Shown here in pieces: positions 45,001 through 57,800 of a stretch of 64,000 bases of DNA. The stretch is from Eublepharis macularius (taxonomy: Eukaryota > Chordata > Lepidosauria > Squamata > Eublepharidae), in contig NC_072807.1 of the NCBI RefSeq assembly GCF_028583425.1, forward strand, positions 33,547,001-33,611,000. Reading direction: 5' to 3'. The notes below the pieces were generated by a model that had not been told where the DNA came from, made no database searches, and saw only the letters and a program-made list of their open reading frames with translations. Positions within the stretch are counted from its first letter, which is position 1; each line of letters begins with the position of its first letter. The translations under genes and the position numbers were made by a program.

Positions 45001-48000
45001 AGAAACAAGCTAGAGAGCTACACTGGAATTGCCACATGGAAGTGTAGGCGGTTTCCCTTTTGCACACAGTATGATTTGATGCTGCAAATTTCAAGCAACC
45101 ATCATTGGGCACTGCTAAAAAAGATGTGCTCAGTGAATGGGAAGCATGTTTGCTTTTTGCCTCTAAGAAAGATCAGGCGTCGCAGGAGGCTAAAGGAAAT
45201 TCACCAACGAGGCCCTCAAATGGAGACCCACTTCTAAACTCAACTCCGCTTTTCAAGACCCACCTTGCAAAGTAACTCTATGCTCCCCCAACATAACCTG
45301 TATGAGTTTACATTCCTGCTCTTTGCGTTTAATTAACTTAGTTAATTTAGTTTTCTCTATTTACTGGCAGTCTTAAACTGTGTTTTCTAAAATTCTGGGG
45401 AGGTTGGGGTATTTTTATTGTTTTTATATTATTTATCTGCAAGGCAGAAAGGCAAAGGAGAATAAAATGTTTTAAATAAATAAATGAAGCACGACTGTGA
45501 AACAGAACTATTTCAGAGATCCAGAGGAGTTAGCTGTGTTAGTCTGTAGTTGCAAAATAGTGCAGAGTCCAGTAGCACCTTTAAGACTAACCAACTTTAT
45601 TGTAGCATAAGCTTTTGAGAACCACAGCTCTCTTCATCAGATGCATGGACGGCATGAAGAAACTAGCCAGAATAGAGACTCTGGATGGTTATCTCATTAC
45701 CAGAAGTAACTGCCTTTCAGGCATTCTATTCAAATTCAGCAATGGAGGGGTCACACCCAGCCTGGATTGCGCACTCCACCTCTTTCATGACTTTTGCAAC
45801 TGATTTGCATTTACATGGCCCTCACTCCCTGCACCCTCTCCCCCCTCCCCTCACCATCTATATATCTCTGGCCAGTTTCTTCATACCCTCCATGCATCTG
45901 ATGAAGAGAACTGTGGCTCTTGAAAGCTTATGCTACAATAAAGCTGGTTAGTCTTAAAAGGTGCTACTGGACTCTTTAGGATTACTTCACTGACGTTTTT
46001 GCACACTACACAGAGACAAAGCCAAAGTCTCTGTTGAGCTTCCTGTAGCCTTCTCCCCTTCTCCCCCCTGTTCTGCCTCTTCCTCTTGTAGCCTCTATGC
46101 CTAACCATCAACGAGGCAGGATCCACTTCTGGGTCCCCATCTACAGTTAGGATAAAAGCACAAAGCATCACTTCTAGCTTAACCTGGTAACAAATACTGG
46201 CTACATTTGGGGGTGGTGGTGGTGGGGAATGAAACAACATACGAAGCTCTCCAAGGTCTGAAACAACTCCGGTAACCCATGAGAAACTAAATTTAATCTG
46301 AAAGATGGATTGGGGTATGTGTGTTACTGCACAAGGGCAAACATCCTGTGCCGAACATCGGAGAGGTTCCTTTGAAGTCTGGCCGTAATGTTGCACTTGA
46401 CCGACTTCAAGACTGCTTGGGCCCATCAGCAGCTGAAAACAACGGATTTATCACCCCGTGACAGACAGCTGCCGGCATTCAAGGTTTCAACGGCTGTCCG
46501 CAGGTCAGATGCTTTTAAGGCAGTCGCCCCTAAACAACACTTCCTTTTCGGTTCAAGCACGACTTCCTTCCATCAGCCAACAATCTGGTGGTCTCGTTAA
46601 TTCCCCGAGACTTGAGAAGAGAACAAGGCAAGTGCTGTTTCTAACGGTGAAACATATTCAGAAGTAAACCTCGCTTGGTCTGCAAGCTGCGGATCACAGG
46701 AAATTTCAGCAAGCATTTAAAAAATGGGGCTGAAGGGAGATGTTTGGACGACATGAACGCTGTATTGTCGAAGGCTTTCACGGCCGGAGAACGATGGTTG
46801 TTGGGGGTTTTCCGGGCTGTATTGCCGTGGTCTTGGCATTGTAGTTCCTGACGTTTCGCCAGCAGCTGTGGCTGGCATCTTCAGAGGTGTAGCACCAAAA
46901 GAAGTCTTTTGGTGCTACACCTCTGAAGATGCCAGCCACAGCTGCTGGCGAAACGTCAGGAACTACAATGCCAAGACCACGGCAATACAGCCCGGAAAAC
47001 CCCCAACAACCGACATGAACGCTGTTCCTGGTTTCAGGAACACCACGAGACCTGTCACAGGCAACCCCCCCACCATTCAAACAGAGCAGGTTTTCCTATG
47101 TTGACTATGCGGCCAAACTGCAGCCGGGCAACAGCAACTTCCTGCTGTGAGTTCTTTGGGGGTGCACTTGGTCATAGCTGGGATATGAGTTCAAGTTCAA
47201 GGAGTTTGTACGGCAGCAGCTACTGCTACTCCGGCAAAAGCTGATGTGATGTGATTAGCAACAGAGAAATGGTGGGCAGGAACACAGACATGCCAGTCAG
47301 TAAATTACCCCTTCCTGAAACGGCTTTGCTTTTTCAAGGAAAGGTGGAACAGCGGGGATACGCGCAGGGGTTTGTTTAAAATGGAGCGCTCATGAATGCA
47401 AGCAGCATTAGATTTGCCTGATGGGTCAGCTGGGCCAACGCAGCCAACAGGCAAATCATTTTACAGACCACCCTTTCTTCAACTGTAGAAGCTAAGTTGT
47501 TTTGAGAGAACAGAGAAACAAACTGAGGCTAAAGAAGGAAGAGGAAGCAAGCAGGCACCCTTACAGGCAGGGCTTTTTTTTCTGGGAAAAGAGGTGGTGG
47601 AACTCAGTGGTGGAACTCAGGACCGCACAATGACATCACTTTGGGTCAGCTGGAACAAGGGGGGAGTTTTTAAAAGTTTAAATCACCCTCGGCAAAAATG
47701 GTCACATGGCCGTTGGCCCCGCCCCCTGATCTCCAGACAGAGGGGAGTTTAGATTGCCCTCCGCGCCAGTGGCGTGGAGGGCAATCTCAACTCCCCTCTG
47801 TCTGGAGATCAGGGGGCGGGGCCAACGGCCATGTGACCATTTTCAAGAGGTGCCGGAACTCCGTTCCACCGCGTTCCAGTTGAAAAAAAGGCCCTGCTTA
47901 CAGGTATTACACAGAGTGTGTTACTGGCTTTTCGGATCCTTCCATTCTGCCTGGGTGCAGCTCAGAGCTGCCGTCTGTTACCAGCAAACCCAGTGGGAGA

Positions 48001-51000
48001 AAAGGAAACAGCCAGGCTTCTCTGCAACTTGCCTGGGCCCACACCTTCTTGAGGATCCCTTCTATGAGCGCCTTTTAAACAATACTTTAATAGATACATT
48101 GGATTAAAACAAAATTGATATAAACAGGTATTTTGGGCTGAAAAAATGGTTGAAGATACCATACGTTTTCAAAAGCCCACAGACAACACAAATGAAAATA
48201 CCAAAGGAAATGTCTGACCGTTAACTATTTAAGGAATAGTGCTAAAACAAAAGGCTCCTTCTGTTATAACGCAGAGCCAAAAATTAACCATAGAACAGGC
48301 AGGTCTGCCTTTCAATCTAAAGCCCTGCTAAAGTAAAATTTGTACCCAATTCACGGAAATTTTTTCTGCACTAATTGCACAAAGAAGCTACACAAACACA
48401 AATCGGAATAGGAAATGCCAGAGAGTGGAGATCACACAGATAAACTGCTGCTACAGGAAGGAAAAAGAAACCCCGAGATAAACACCAGAGATGCTGCCCA
48501 CAGGACACATTTCCTATAAACTTCAGTGACATTCCATAGCAGAAAACATTCACGAATCCTTGATATTCTGCCCAAGACAGGACACATTAAACTTAGCAGG
48601 TTGCCAAATGGCCGGAGTGTCCAGGTTTGGCCCGGGATTCTGGATGTGTCCCCATGTTTGCTCTGCCTGGATTTCTATCTTTCATTAAAAGTAACAAGTT
48701 GCTAGACTCGGTATTTATATATTTATTTATTATTAAATTTAAAGTCACTCTCCCCTCGAGCTTAGTTTTAAAAGACAGAGCCAGTGGAAATTGCTCCAGA
48801 GGAGATGGATTCTCTCACAGCCTCCTCTGCCTCTGGCGTGCCGGACTGTCTCTTCTTTCCGAACCTTTGCCCTGCCACCCTCGCTGCTTAAAGCTTTGAA
48901 TTAACCAAGCCTCAGCAGGGCAAAGGCTCCAAAAGGGGAGACAGTTTGGCATGCTAGAGGCGGTGGAGGGCTGTGAGAGAATCCATACCCTCCGGAGCGA
49001 TCTCTGCCAGCTCTGCCATTTAAAACGACACTTCCTGGCAAACATTGTGCTTCCTGACGTGTGAAGAACACGCATCAGAAGTCTTGTGTAGAGAGACTCT
49101 TAGAAGAGCTGGAAAGCCAATTTGGTGTAGTGGTTAAGAGCGTGGGACTCTAATCTGGAGAGCCGGGTTTGATTCCCCACTCCTCCATTTGAAGCCAGCT
49201 GGGTACCTTGGGTCAGTCACAGCTCTCTCAGAGCTCTCTCAGCCTCATCTACCTCACAGGATGTGTGTTGTTGTTGGGATAATAATGACATACTTTATAA
49301 ACCGCTCTGAGTGGGCATTAAGTTGTCCTGAAGGGTGGTATATAAATCGAATGTTGTTGTTGTTGTTATATGGGATACGATGCAGGCACAAACCCCGCTG
49401 CCTGTTCACAGTGCATTTAACTTCTTCTACTAACTGTACTAAAATTTTAGTTAAATTTAAATCATTTCTTTAAGTTTGAACTGGAAAACTTTTCCGGTTC
49501 AAAATTTCCCCCGAAAACCCACACTGCTGGCGAGGGCATATACACTCATCCGTTTCTGATAAATGTACTTTTGCCCTTGCCGATGTTCTCAGCTAGAGCA
49601 GGAGCTAGCGGGGCGCATGAAAACCTTAGCAGAGATTAAAGCCCAGAATGTACAGTTGGCGCATCAAGCAAATGCACTTCTACGCTCCCTCAGGGCCTCC
49701 CGTGTGCCTAATTCCCGCCCACTCTTCCTCAATCCAATTTAGAGAACGGCATTAACTTCTCCATAAGCAAGCTTGATCCTGTGAACAGATGGAGCAGACA
49801 GAGAGTGAAAGGGGAGGAAACTGTTAAGGAGGCTCCGAGTAACGGGTGGGGCCCAGAGCCAATCTGTGCAGGCACTGATTGGGAAACCCTCCATGGATTG
49901 GCTCCCAGCCCACAGTCAGCGTCATAAGCATATTTCACTATGGGCCGCATTTGTCCTTTGGTTCACATGCGCCAGTGCTTTCGAAGAAGCATCTGTGGGC
50001 AGTCCAAAGGGAAACTGGGAAGGTCCTTCCCAAGCAGTGACCCCACATGGGGAGGGGGCTGCATCTGAGTGGTACAGAATCTACTTCGCACACAGAAGGG
50101 CCCAGATTCAGTTTCCAGAATCTCCAGTTAAAAAAGGATCAAGTAGGAGATGAAGGCAAAGAACTCCAGGCCAAAACCCTGAAGAGCTGCTGCCAGTTAG
50201 AAAAGACTGGGGGGGGGGGGGGCTCTCCGACAGGTAGCTCACGAGCTTCTTGAATCTCACCAGCTGCTCAAGAGTAGCTCGTGCATCCCTTAGGAGACCA
50301 GGGAAAATATCAGGAGGGAGAACGGTCGCACCAACTTCAAATACCTGGGAATGCTCAATCGACTGATCTGCTGTGTCTCTCTGTGTTAAAGGGATTGGAA
50401 CCAGTGCTGCATTTAGCTAGGGAACAGGGAAAAGCAAATTTAATAGATTAACAAGGACGATGGATGCCGACATCTGTTTTAGTAGATCAGGACATTTTTC
50501 ATCACTCAGACGTAGCTCTCATTAAAGGAAAGGATGGTGACCCCTGGAATATACTGTACTGACCCCGACAGACCAATGGTCTGACTCCCTATCAGGCTGT
50601 TTCTTGTTTCCAAATCCATCAGAAGTATGAACAGCACGAGAGATGGGCACGGACCGGGGGAAAAACGAACCGTGCAGTTCACCGCATTTCACAAACCATG
50701 AACTTTCACGAACATGCCCCGGTTTGCGAACTGGTTCATTTGGTTTGTGAAAATGTCATTTTGGGGTCAGCAAAGCGTCACTTCCAGGTTAGCAGAAGGT
50801 CTGCAGAAAACCCATCCCCCGTTGCCTAGGAAACTGATTGATTGGGGCCAGGCTGTCTGTAGTAACGAACCAAATGAACCAGACTAAAGTTCGTGGTGGT
50901 TCGTCAATAATGGGCTCTGATGAACCGCCAGTTCATGAACCACAAACTGGCCTGGTTCGTGCCGAACTTTGGTTTGTATTTCGGTTCGTGCCCAACAGCA

Positions 51001-51811
51001 GTATTCAAAATCCCCCCCTATCTTTTTCCAGCACCTTCCCTTTTAAGTTTCAACAACTGGTGTTTCGCACCCTGAGCTGATACATGCCTCTCCCGAAACC
51101 ACGGGATAGTTACTGCCCTCCCTCAAAAGGGAAGTTGGAAGGCTAAGATCTTGCATGAAATGCATGTAATGCACCACACAGCATCAAAACATAATAACAA
51201 AGATTTTGAAGTTCTGCTACTTACTACGAAGTAGGCAACAGAGTATAAATCATGCTACAATGGAGACGGGAGGAAGGGTGCCTTTGGAAGGCCTGCAACA
51301 CACCGAATGTCAAGAGAGTGACCAAATCGAGGAAATTAACTGAAACCCAACTGTCATTGGAAGATACCCCCCCCTCCACAACTCCTCTGCAGGAAAAAGC
51401 TCACTGAGTGAACCTGAGGCAGTTTGTGCTCTGTCTATCCTCCCCAACACACCTCATTTTTATTTCATAATTTTTATCCCAACATTCTTATAAAAAACTG
51501 GGGGTTGGCCTTTGTGCTCCTCCGTTTCTCCGTTTTATCCTCGCAACAACCCGGTGAGAAGTTAGGTAGATTCTGCGGCAAGGATGGATTTGAACCGAGG
51601 TTTCCCTGCTCCTAGTCCAACATTCTAACCACGCTGCTACTGTAGCTCTTGTGCGGGGGGGGGGGGGAATCAGGAACTCCTAGGAGCTAGGGTGGGATTT
51701 TTTGACCACCTCTCTACAAGCCACTAAAGGGGCAAAAGAGAAGCGGTATTTTAATCTGCAAGGTTCAGAGTGCTTCATAGGTGGAGACCAATAAAAACAC
51801 TCCGAAACCCT

Positions 51812-51875
<64 letters not shown>

Positions 51876-54800
51876 GGTTAGAAAGGGAAAGGCAAATTCC
51901 TCTGTGCGGAACAGGAAAGACTGAAAAACTAGCATCATGGGACAGAGAGAGGCAGAGGTGGAGCGGATCCTTTCACAGTCGGCTGCAAAGGTTTGTCAGG
52001 GCCTATGATGGATTACTGTCATCTGGCAGTGTGGGGATTAATGATCTGAGGGTCAGAGGGGAGAATTCCAGAGGGAAAGGTCATTGACCGGGGGCACAGC
52101 ACAAGACTTGTTGGCTTTTGATGGCAAACTCATTTTACTGTACTTTCTAGTATGGCTCCCCCTCCCCCTCCCCCCAAGCACAGAAAGTGCCGTATTTATA
52201 AAGTTGCCGGCAATCGAGGCAGTGGGGCTCCATTCTTGTTGGCACAAGAGAGGTGGGCCGTTTCCTCTCTTCTAGGATTCCGGGCTGAAACGGGCCACTT
52301 CCCTTCTCATGAACACAACCCCTCTCTCTTGGCCCCTAATGCCACGTAATCCCAGGCTGCCTCACCTCTGATACCGAGTAATCAAAATCAGACGGAGCCT
52401 GGGACACAGATAATAAACAGCGGCCTCCTTTTCAAGACGAAAGGGCATATCTCGCCTTTGCGTCCAGATCCCAAGACGACAAGGCTCTATAACCGAGAGC
52501 GATGAATTCTTCTTGGGAGGGGAACTTGGGGCAATGGGACAATGGCACACCAACCATTTTAAACTGGATGATGAATGCCAGCCCATGTAGCACAGTCTCT
52601 GCCAAAGTGGCATAGCTGGGACTGTGGACTTCTCTCCAAGTGACTGGGGGGGGGGGTACACTGGGAACAGGTGGAGGGGCAGAGTTCTTCTTTGTATCAT
52701 GTTCTATGACTGCTCACATCTTGCCTTTCACTCCAGTTGAGACAAATACTTGGCTGAATCTGCTGGCAGAGGCTGGGGCGAGAATTAAGAAGGAGCTCAT
52801 CGCAGAAGAGCTACGACGAGGCAGATGAAAAGAGAATCAGGTCTGCACGTCCCTAGAGATTTGTTAATCTTGATGTCTACTGCCAAAAGTTCCAAACAGA
52901 ATAGAAATCTAAGGGCCAAAGTGGGTTTTATGGTAATCTAAGGGGGATGTGACCAGAGCATGTGGCCAGGACAGATTATAGTGTTTTATTAGACTCTTAC
53001 TGCCTGCTTGCCTCATTGAGTGCCTTAATAAGGTGGGAAGGTGAGAGAATGATAACATAACAAACATTCTCTTTTCTACTTAACTCAATCTTCCATTCAG
53101 CTGTGGGATTCTCATCTTTTTATTCAACTCTGGCTGACTCTTAGATGGACATTTTGAACCTCAGATAGTATCAGGACGACAGACTGTTCTTTCTCTAGAC
53201 CTACACTCTCAGAGAGGGGTACCCAGCACATATTTAAAATACTTCCATCCTGCCTCTCCATCTAAAATGCCTGAAACAGCATGTATGTATCCTGATTTTT
53301 TTCAAAACTAAAATTAAAACGTACGTTCAAACTGGGCTTTGCGCCCACCAGGGTTCCAGCTCCACACAGGCAGAGGGAAACTGTTCTCTTTCCATCCAGA
53401 GGAGTTAGCCGTGTTAGTCTGAAGTTGCAAAATAGTAAAGACTCCGGTAGCACCTTTAACTAACTTTATTGTAGCATAAGCTTTCAAGAACCGCAGCTCT
53501 CTTGCATCTGACCAAGAGAGCTGTGGTTCTTGAAAGCTTATGCTATAATAAAGTAGGTTTGTTCTCTTTACAGATCACCTTCATCAGGTGATCTGTATAT
53601 CGTTAGGTAGAATATCAGGCAGCACAATGTGAAGGGGAAGGATAAAAGATCTACAGAGAAGTTGAGGAAACGGTGAAGAAACGCTGGGGGACAGACGGAG
53701 CTGGTATTATGTCTACTCTTGCACCAAGGCTCCAAATTCTGCATCAAGGTGGCAACTCTTCTGCACGCGGAGACCGGCACGTATACTTATTGCAGCTGTA
53801 TTTTCCTTCCAATATTCAGGATGCCAGAGATTTTTGTGTGTGTGTTTATTTCTGTGAAGAGCTGAAGGCATTCCACATCAAATCAATAAACACAGGTTGC
53901 ATCTCAGCTGTAGATTTTGTTGAAATTTTGCAGAGCTGTTGTGTGCTTAAATGAATCTATAGCCAATTTTTTTTTAAAAAAAATTCATCCCAGGATCATG
54001 TCAATCAAGACCCTACTGGAGTATATGAAACACATATTCTGGTTTCAACCAAAACCCGTGCTCTCTTTCAAAACAGCAGCGATTTGAACTGACTTCTGAA
54101 ATCAAATGGAAACCTGCCAAGTTCTTTAAGATGTAGAAATATGTCTTGTCATGTTTGTGACGCACTTTTCCACGTAGATTGATCTTCCCCTTTCAGACAA
54201 TGTGGTTATATTGATTTTCTTGGGTATGTGTGTGGAATTAAAGGTTTGTTCAAATCCTTGATATGTTTGTGGCTTTGCCAAAGATCACTTTAGGGCACTC
54301 AGAATTAGTCAAGCAGCAGGTTCCTGGCTTCGGGTGCCTACTTGTTCAAAGCACAGAGTCTTGGGTCTGATACGTGGTCCTCTAGAACCACAGAAGAGGG
54401 AAAATGCTAAATACAAAAATAAGAAAATAAAAAGAGCAACTGCAACAGATGCACTTATTGTTCCAGAGATATTTAATGCCAGCGGTAGCTTAATATTTGG
54501 GGTGGGGGGGGGGGAATCAATAAACACACCTCCCTTAGGGCTTGTAAGGTTCACAACTGCCTCCTTTCTCAATCTAAGGCAGACAAACCTACTGAGCTTC
54601 TCTGAACATCCTGTCGGAGTTGGCATTAAATACTCTCCTGAATAAAACGATCAATCGGAATACACCGGGATTCTGATTTTCAGCAGTTTCTGAATATATT
54701 TTTGACAGATTTTTTGCCATCTCCTATTTTGCACATGCATTGTATTCAAAGCCCCCCCTAAAAATCCTGGAGATTTGGCATTTTTAAAAAATTGCAAAAT

Positions 54801-57800
54801 GAGGAATATATGCTAAGGGTGTGGCGGTGGTTCGCCTACTGGGATTAGGCGGAAATACTTTTTAAGATCTCAAATAGGTAATGGAGATCTAGGAGTCTGA
54901 ATAGTAAAAGAAAACTCTATACCGAGGAAGCCATGAGTAAGCATTTCAAAATCATGGGGGGGGGGGGGACCCCAAAGAGAGTCCTCCCTTGATGTGCACG
55001 TGGTTCCAGTCTCCCTGCTTCATTCTGAACCTGCTATCCAAGTTGAAGTCTTGTTTTTGCAGTTTGCAGAGTTTGGTATAGAAGGCAGTGGATGTGGTGT
55101 AGCTAAGCAACAGGTTGCTACAAGAAGGGATGCAAGAAGGAACTACGGTGTGGGACGGGGGGCGGGAGACAAGAGGGAAACTGGAGCCCTTTTGCTCTCT
55201 GCCTATACCCATCTGTGTACATTTCTCCTACTTTTCCATGATGCCCTTCCCTCCATTCAGCTCAGAGCTCACTAGCCTCCATGGTTATTTTGCCATCAAG
55301 CAGGGCTGCATTAGGATCTAGAACTCCAACTCCTGAAGCAACTGGGGAGAGGGACCTTATAGCAAACATGGGGCAAGTCATATTGGATGAAAGGACCTGT
55401 TCTTACCTGCCATGAGGCAATACCGCCCCCCCCACTACTCCGCACATACAATTGCTGAGACACAGAATTCCGTGCCCATGGTCAGAATCGCCATGTGCAC
55501 AGCAAAGCAATGAGTTATTAGTTCTAGTCGTGGGTCAGGGTGCAAGGTTAATATGAAAAATTCAGCAGAAGGAAAATCCAAAGAAGACTTCAGCACTTTT
55601 CTCCACCCCATACCCAACCTCTGCCCGCTCCCACAGCAGGTATTCGCACCTCCTCGTCATTACCTGATCTGCCTGCGGACCATCAGACACAGTTATCAAA
55701 GCGGTAGCTGGGAGGGGAGGCAATTAATCATGTTATATTTGACGTGAGGCCCAGTTCTTATCTGCGCCCATGGAAATATTACAGCTTTGCTCCCCCTACC
55801 AATAATGAGATTCTGACACATCACAGTCCGTTTTATCAGACAAGTTGCACAGCCCGAAGTATACCCCTCTTCATGATAAGCCTCACTAGTGTTCAATCGC
55901 TCCACTGGCTACTGACACAGCTGGGTTTAATATACTTCGGACTCACAACATCTTTACCAGATGCTCGACAGCTCGGCAACTGGTGGGGTTCTCACCCCCC
56001 CCCCCCGACCCTTGAACCAATTCCCCTTCCCCAGTGAAATCTTAAGCTGAAACACAGTCCCCACCCCCCACAGCAAAGAGAAGAAAGAGGCTAAAACAGA
56101 TCCCTCCGTTGACACTTGAGGCTGAAATGCTGACACCCTAAGCTTGCCTGCTTCGGATATGAAGGAAAGACCTCTGGTGACATCAGGGCCAGAAGTCCTA
56201 CTTCTCTTGATACCCAAGCGCTGACACATGAACTTGTTGAAGCGTACCAAATAGACGTGCCATCTACCAGATTTTGGGCATCCCCTAGCAAAACAGGAAG
56301 TATAACATCCCCATGCCATCTATTGTACAGGGAGTTAAATATTTTGGATCATCAGACATTCAGACGAGCAGGAACTGTGCTTCTACGGAGAGCAAGATTC
56401 GAGTCCAGTAGCACCTTAAAGACCAATGAGATTCTCCAGGGTATAAGCTGCTGCGAGGCAAGCTCCCTTCTTCACTATCAAAAATTATACCCTGGAAAAT
56501 CTCATTGGTCTTTAAGGGGCTACTGGACTTGAATCTTGCTCTTCGACTGGAGACAAGCATGGCTAACTAACTTCTATGGAGAGACTAAGCTGATACAGGG
56601 GAACCAGATGAATCCATTTCCCCCTCCCCAGACACACACCAATGAGACCTCTGAGCAATCGAACTTCTGCCAGAGTCCTTCCACACAAAACTGCATGGAA
56701 CGTAGCCAGGCACACAGAACTTACCCAGCCGCTGGAAGCCTAATTCACACAGTGGGTAGGCGATTCCAGCACTTCTAGCCCTGTACGGTCCGAACACAGG
56801 AGCCCAGCAGGTATGCTGAGGCAGGAAGAGACAGAACCTTCAAAAATGGGCAGACCCACTGACGCAAACTCCCGTTTTGGAGTCTGTGTCAATGGCAAAA
56901 CTTACTGCATTGATTGGAGAAAGGACATTAGTTAACTTCTTGACTGAACGGAAACCGTTAATAGACTTTTTGCATGAAATGGATAACAAGGATTTGATGA
57001 CATCTCCATTTATGGATTAAGAAACATGAACAATAGAAAAAAGAGGGCTTTTGTGACTAACCTAGAATAAGTGTGACTCTAGAAATGATATATACTTGTT
57101 GCGGAGAAAATTGGAACTCAACCTGTAGTGTAATCTAGGTTTTTGTTGTTGTTGTTGTTGTTTTTTCCCTTTCCCTTTTAATAATATAGATATATGTATT
57201 GTCAGTGTGTCATGTCTAGAATTGTGCGTTTTTTCTTATTCTCTATGTTTATTGTTTATTATGTTATGGTGTAGAGTTTAAATAAAGAAAAATGTTAAAA
57301 GGCAAAACTGGGGAGACCCCCAACCAGGGCCCTTTCTCCCACTCTTAATGACCATCAAGTTGGTTTAACAATTTGGGGGGGGAAGCATCAACTCTGCTAG
57401 ACAACAATAGGCCAGTGCACCTGACAAACTGTTACGCGGCCAGATGAAAAGCTCCTAGGGCTGGATGTGGCAACTGGGATGTACTTTGCACAACTCTGTT
57501 GTAACAGGAGCCTGCAGCAAGGAATGAAAGGTGGATCATTTTAAACTTTCCCAGCTCAGAAAAAGCCCATCTGCTATTGAGTTTTCTTGTCTATTTCTGC
57601 AAGGAACCCATTAAGAAGAAAAGGGAAATGTGGAAGTCTGAATAGGAATCTGGGGTGGAAGGAGGGAAGGGATAGCATTCATTGGGCAAAAAAGGTACAG
57701 TCAAAAGTTGGTAGAGTGGACAGGATTTAATAATAATAATAGCATTCGATTTATATACTGCCCTTCAGGACAACTTAATGCCTACTCAGAGCGGTTTACA

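Noticed and set aside
45881-46426. 181-codon minus-strand open frame
   Set aside because: Its end runs through a fold-back repeat (KTNQLYCSISFQEPQ peptide recurs wherever that repeat occurs); not a gene.
46764-47011. Palindromic repeats considered as CRISPR-like or as an LTR pair
   Set aside because: Arms are inverted, not direct, and lack spacers; the sequence matches Penelope-like terminal repeats rather than LTRs.
49116-49200. tRNA-like A and B boxes considered as a functional tRNA gene
   Set aside because: They are SINE heads: no cloverleaf closure, and the sequence continues into the SINE body and tail. The same holds for the other SINE heads.
54309-54626. Minus-strand frame with a hydrophobic segment, considered as a small membrane protein
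   Set aside because: The hydrophobic stretch reads across an AT-rich region; no start context, splice signals or homologue recognised.
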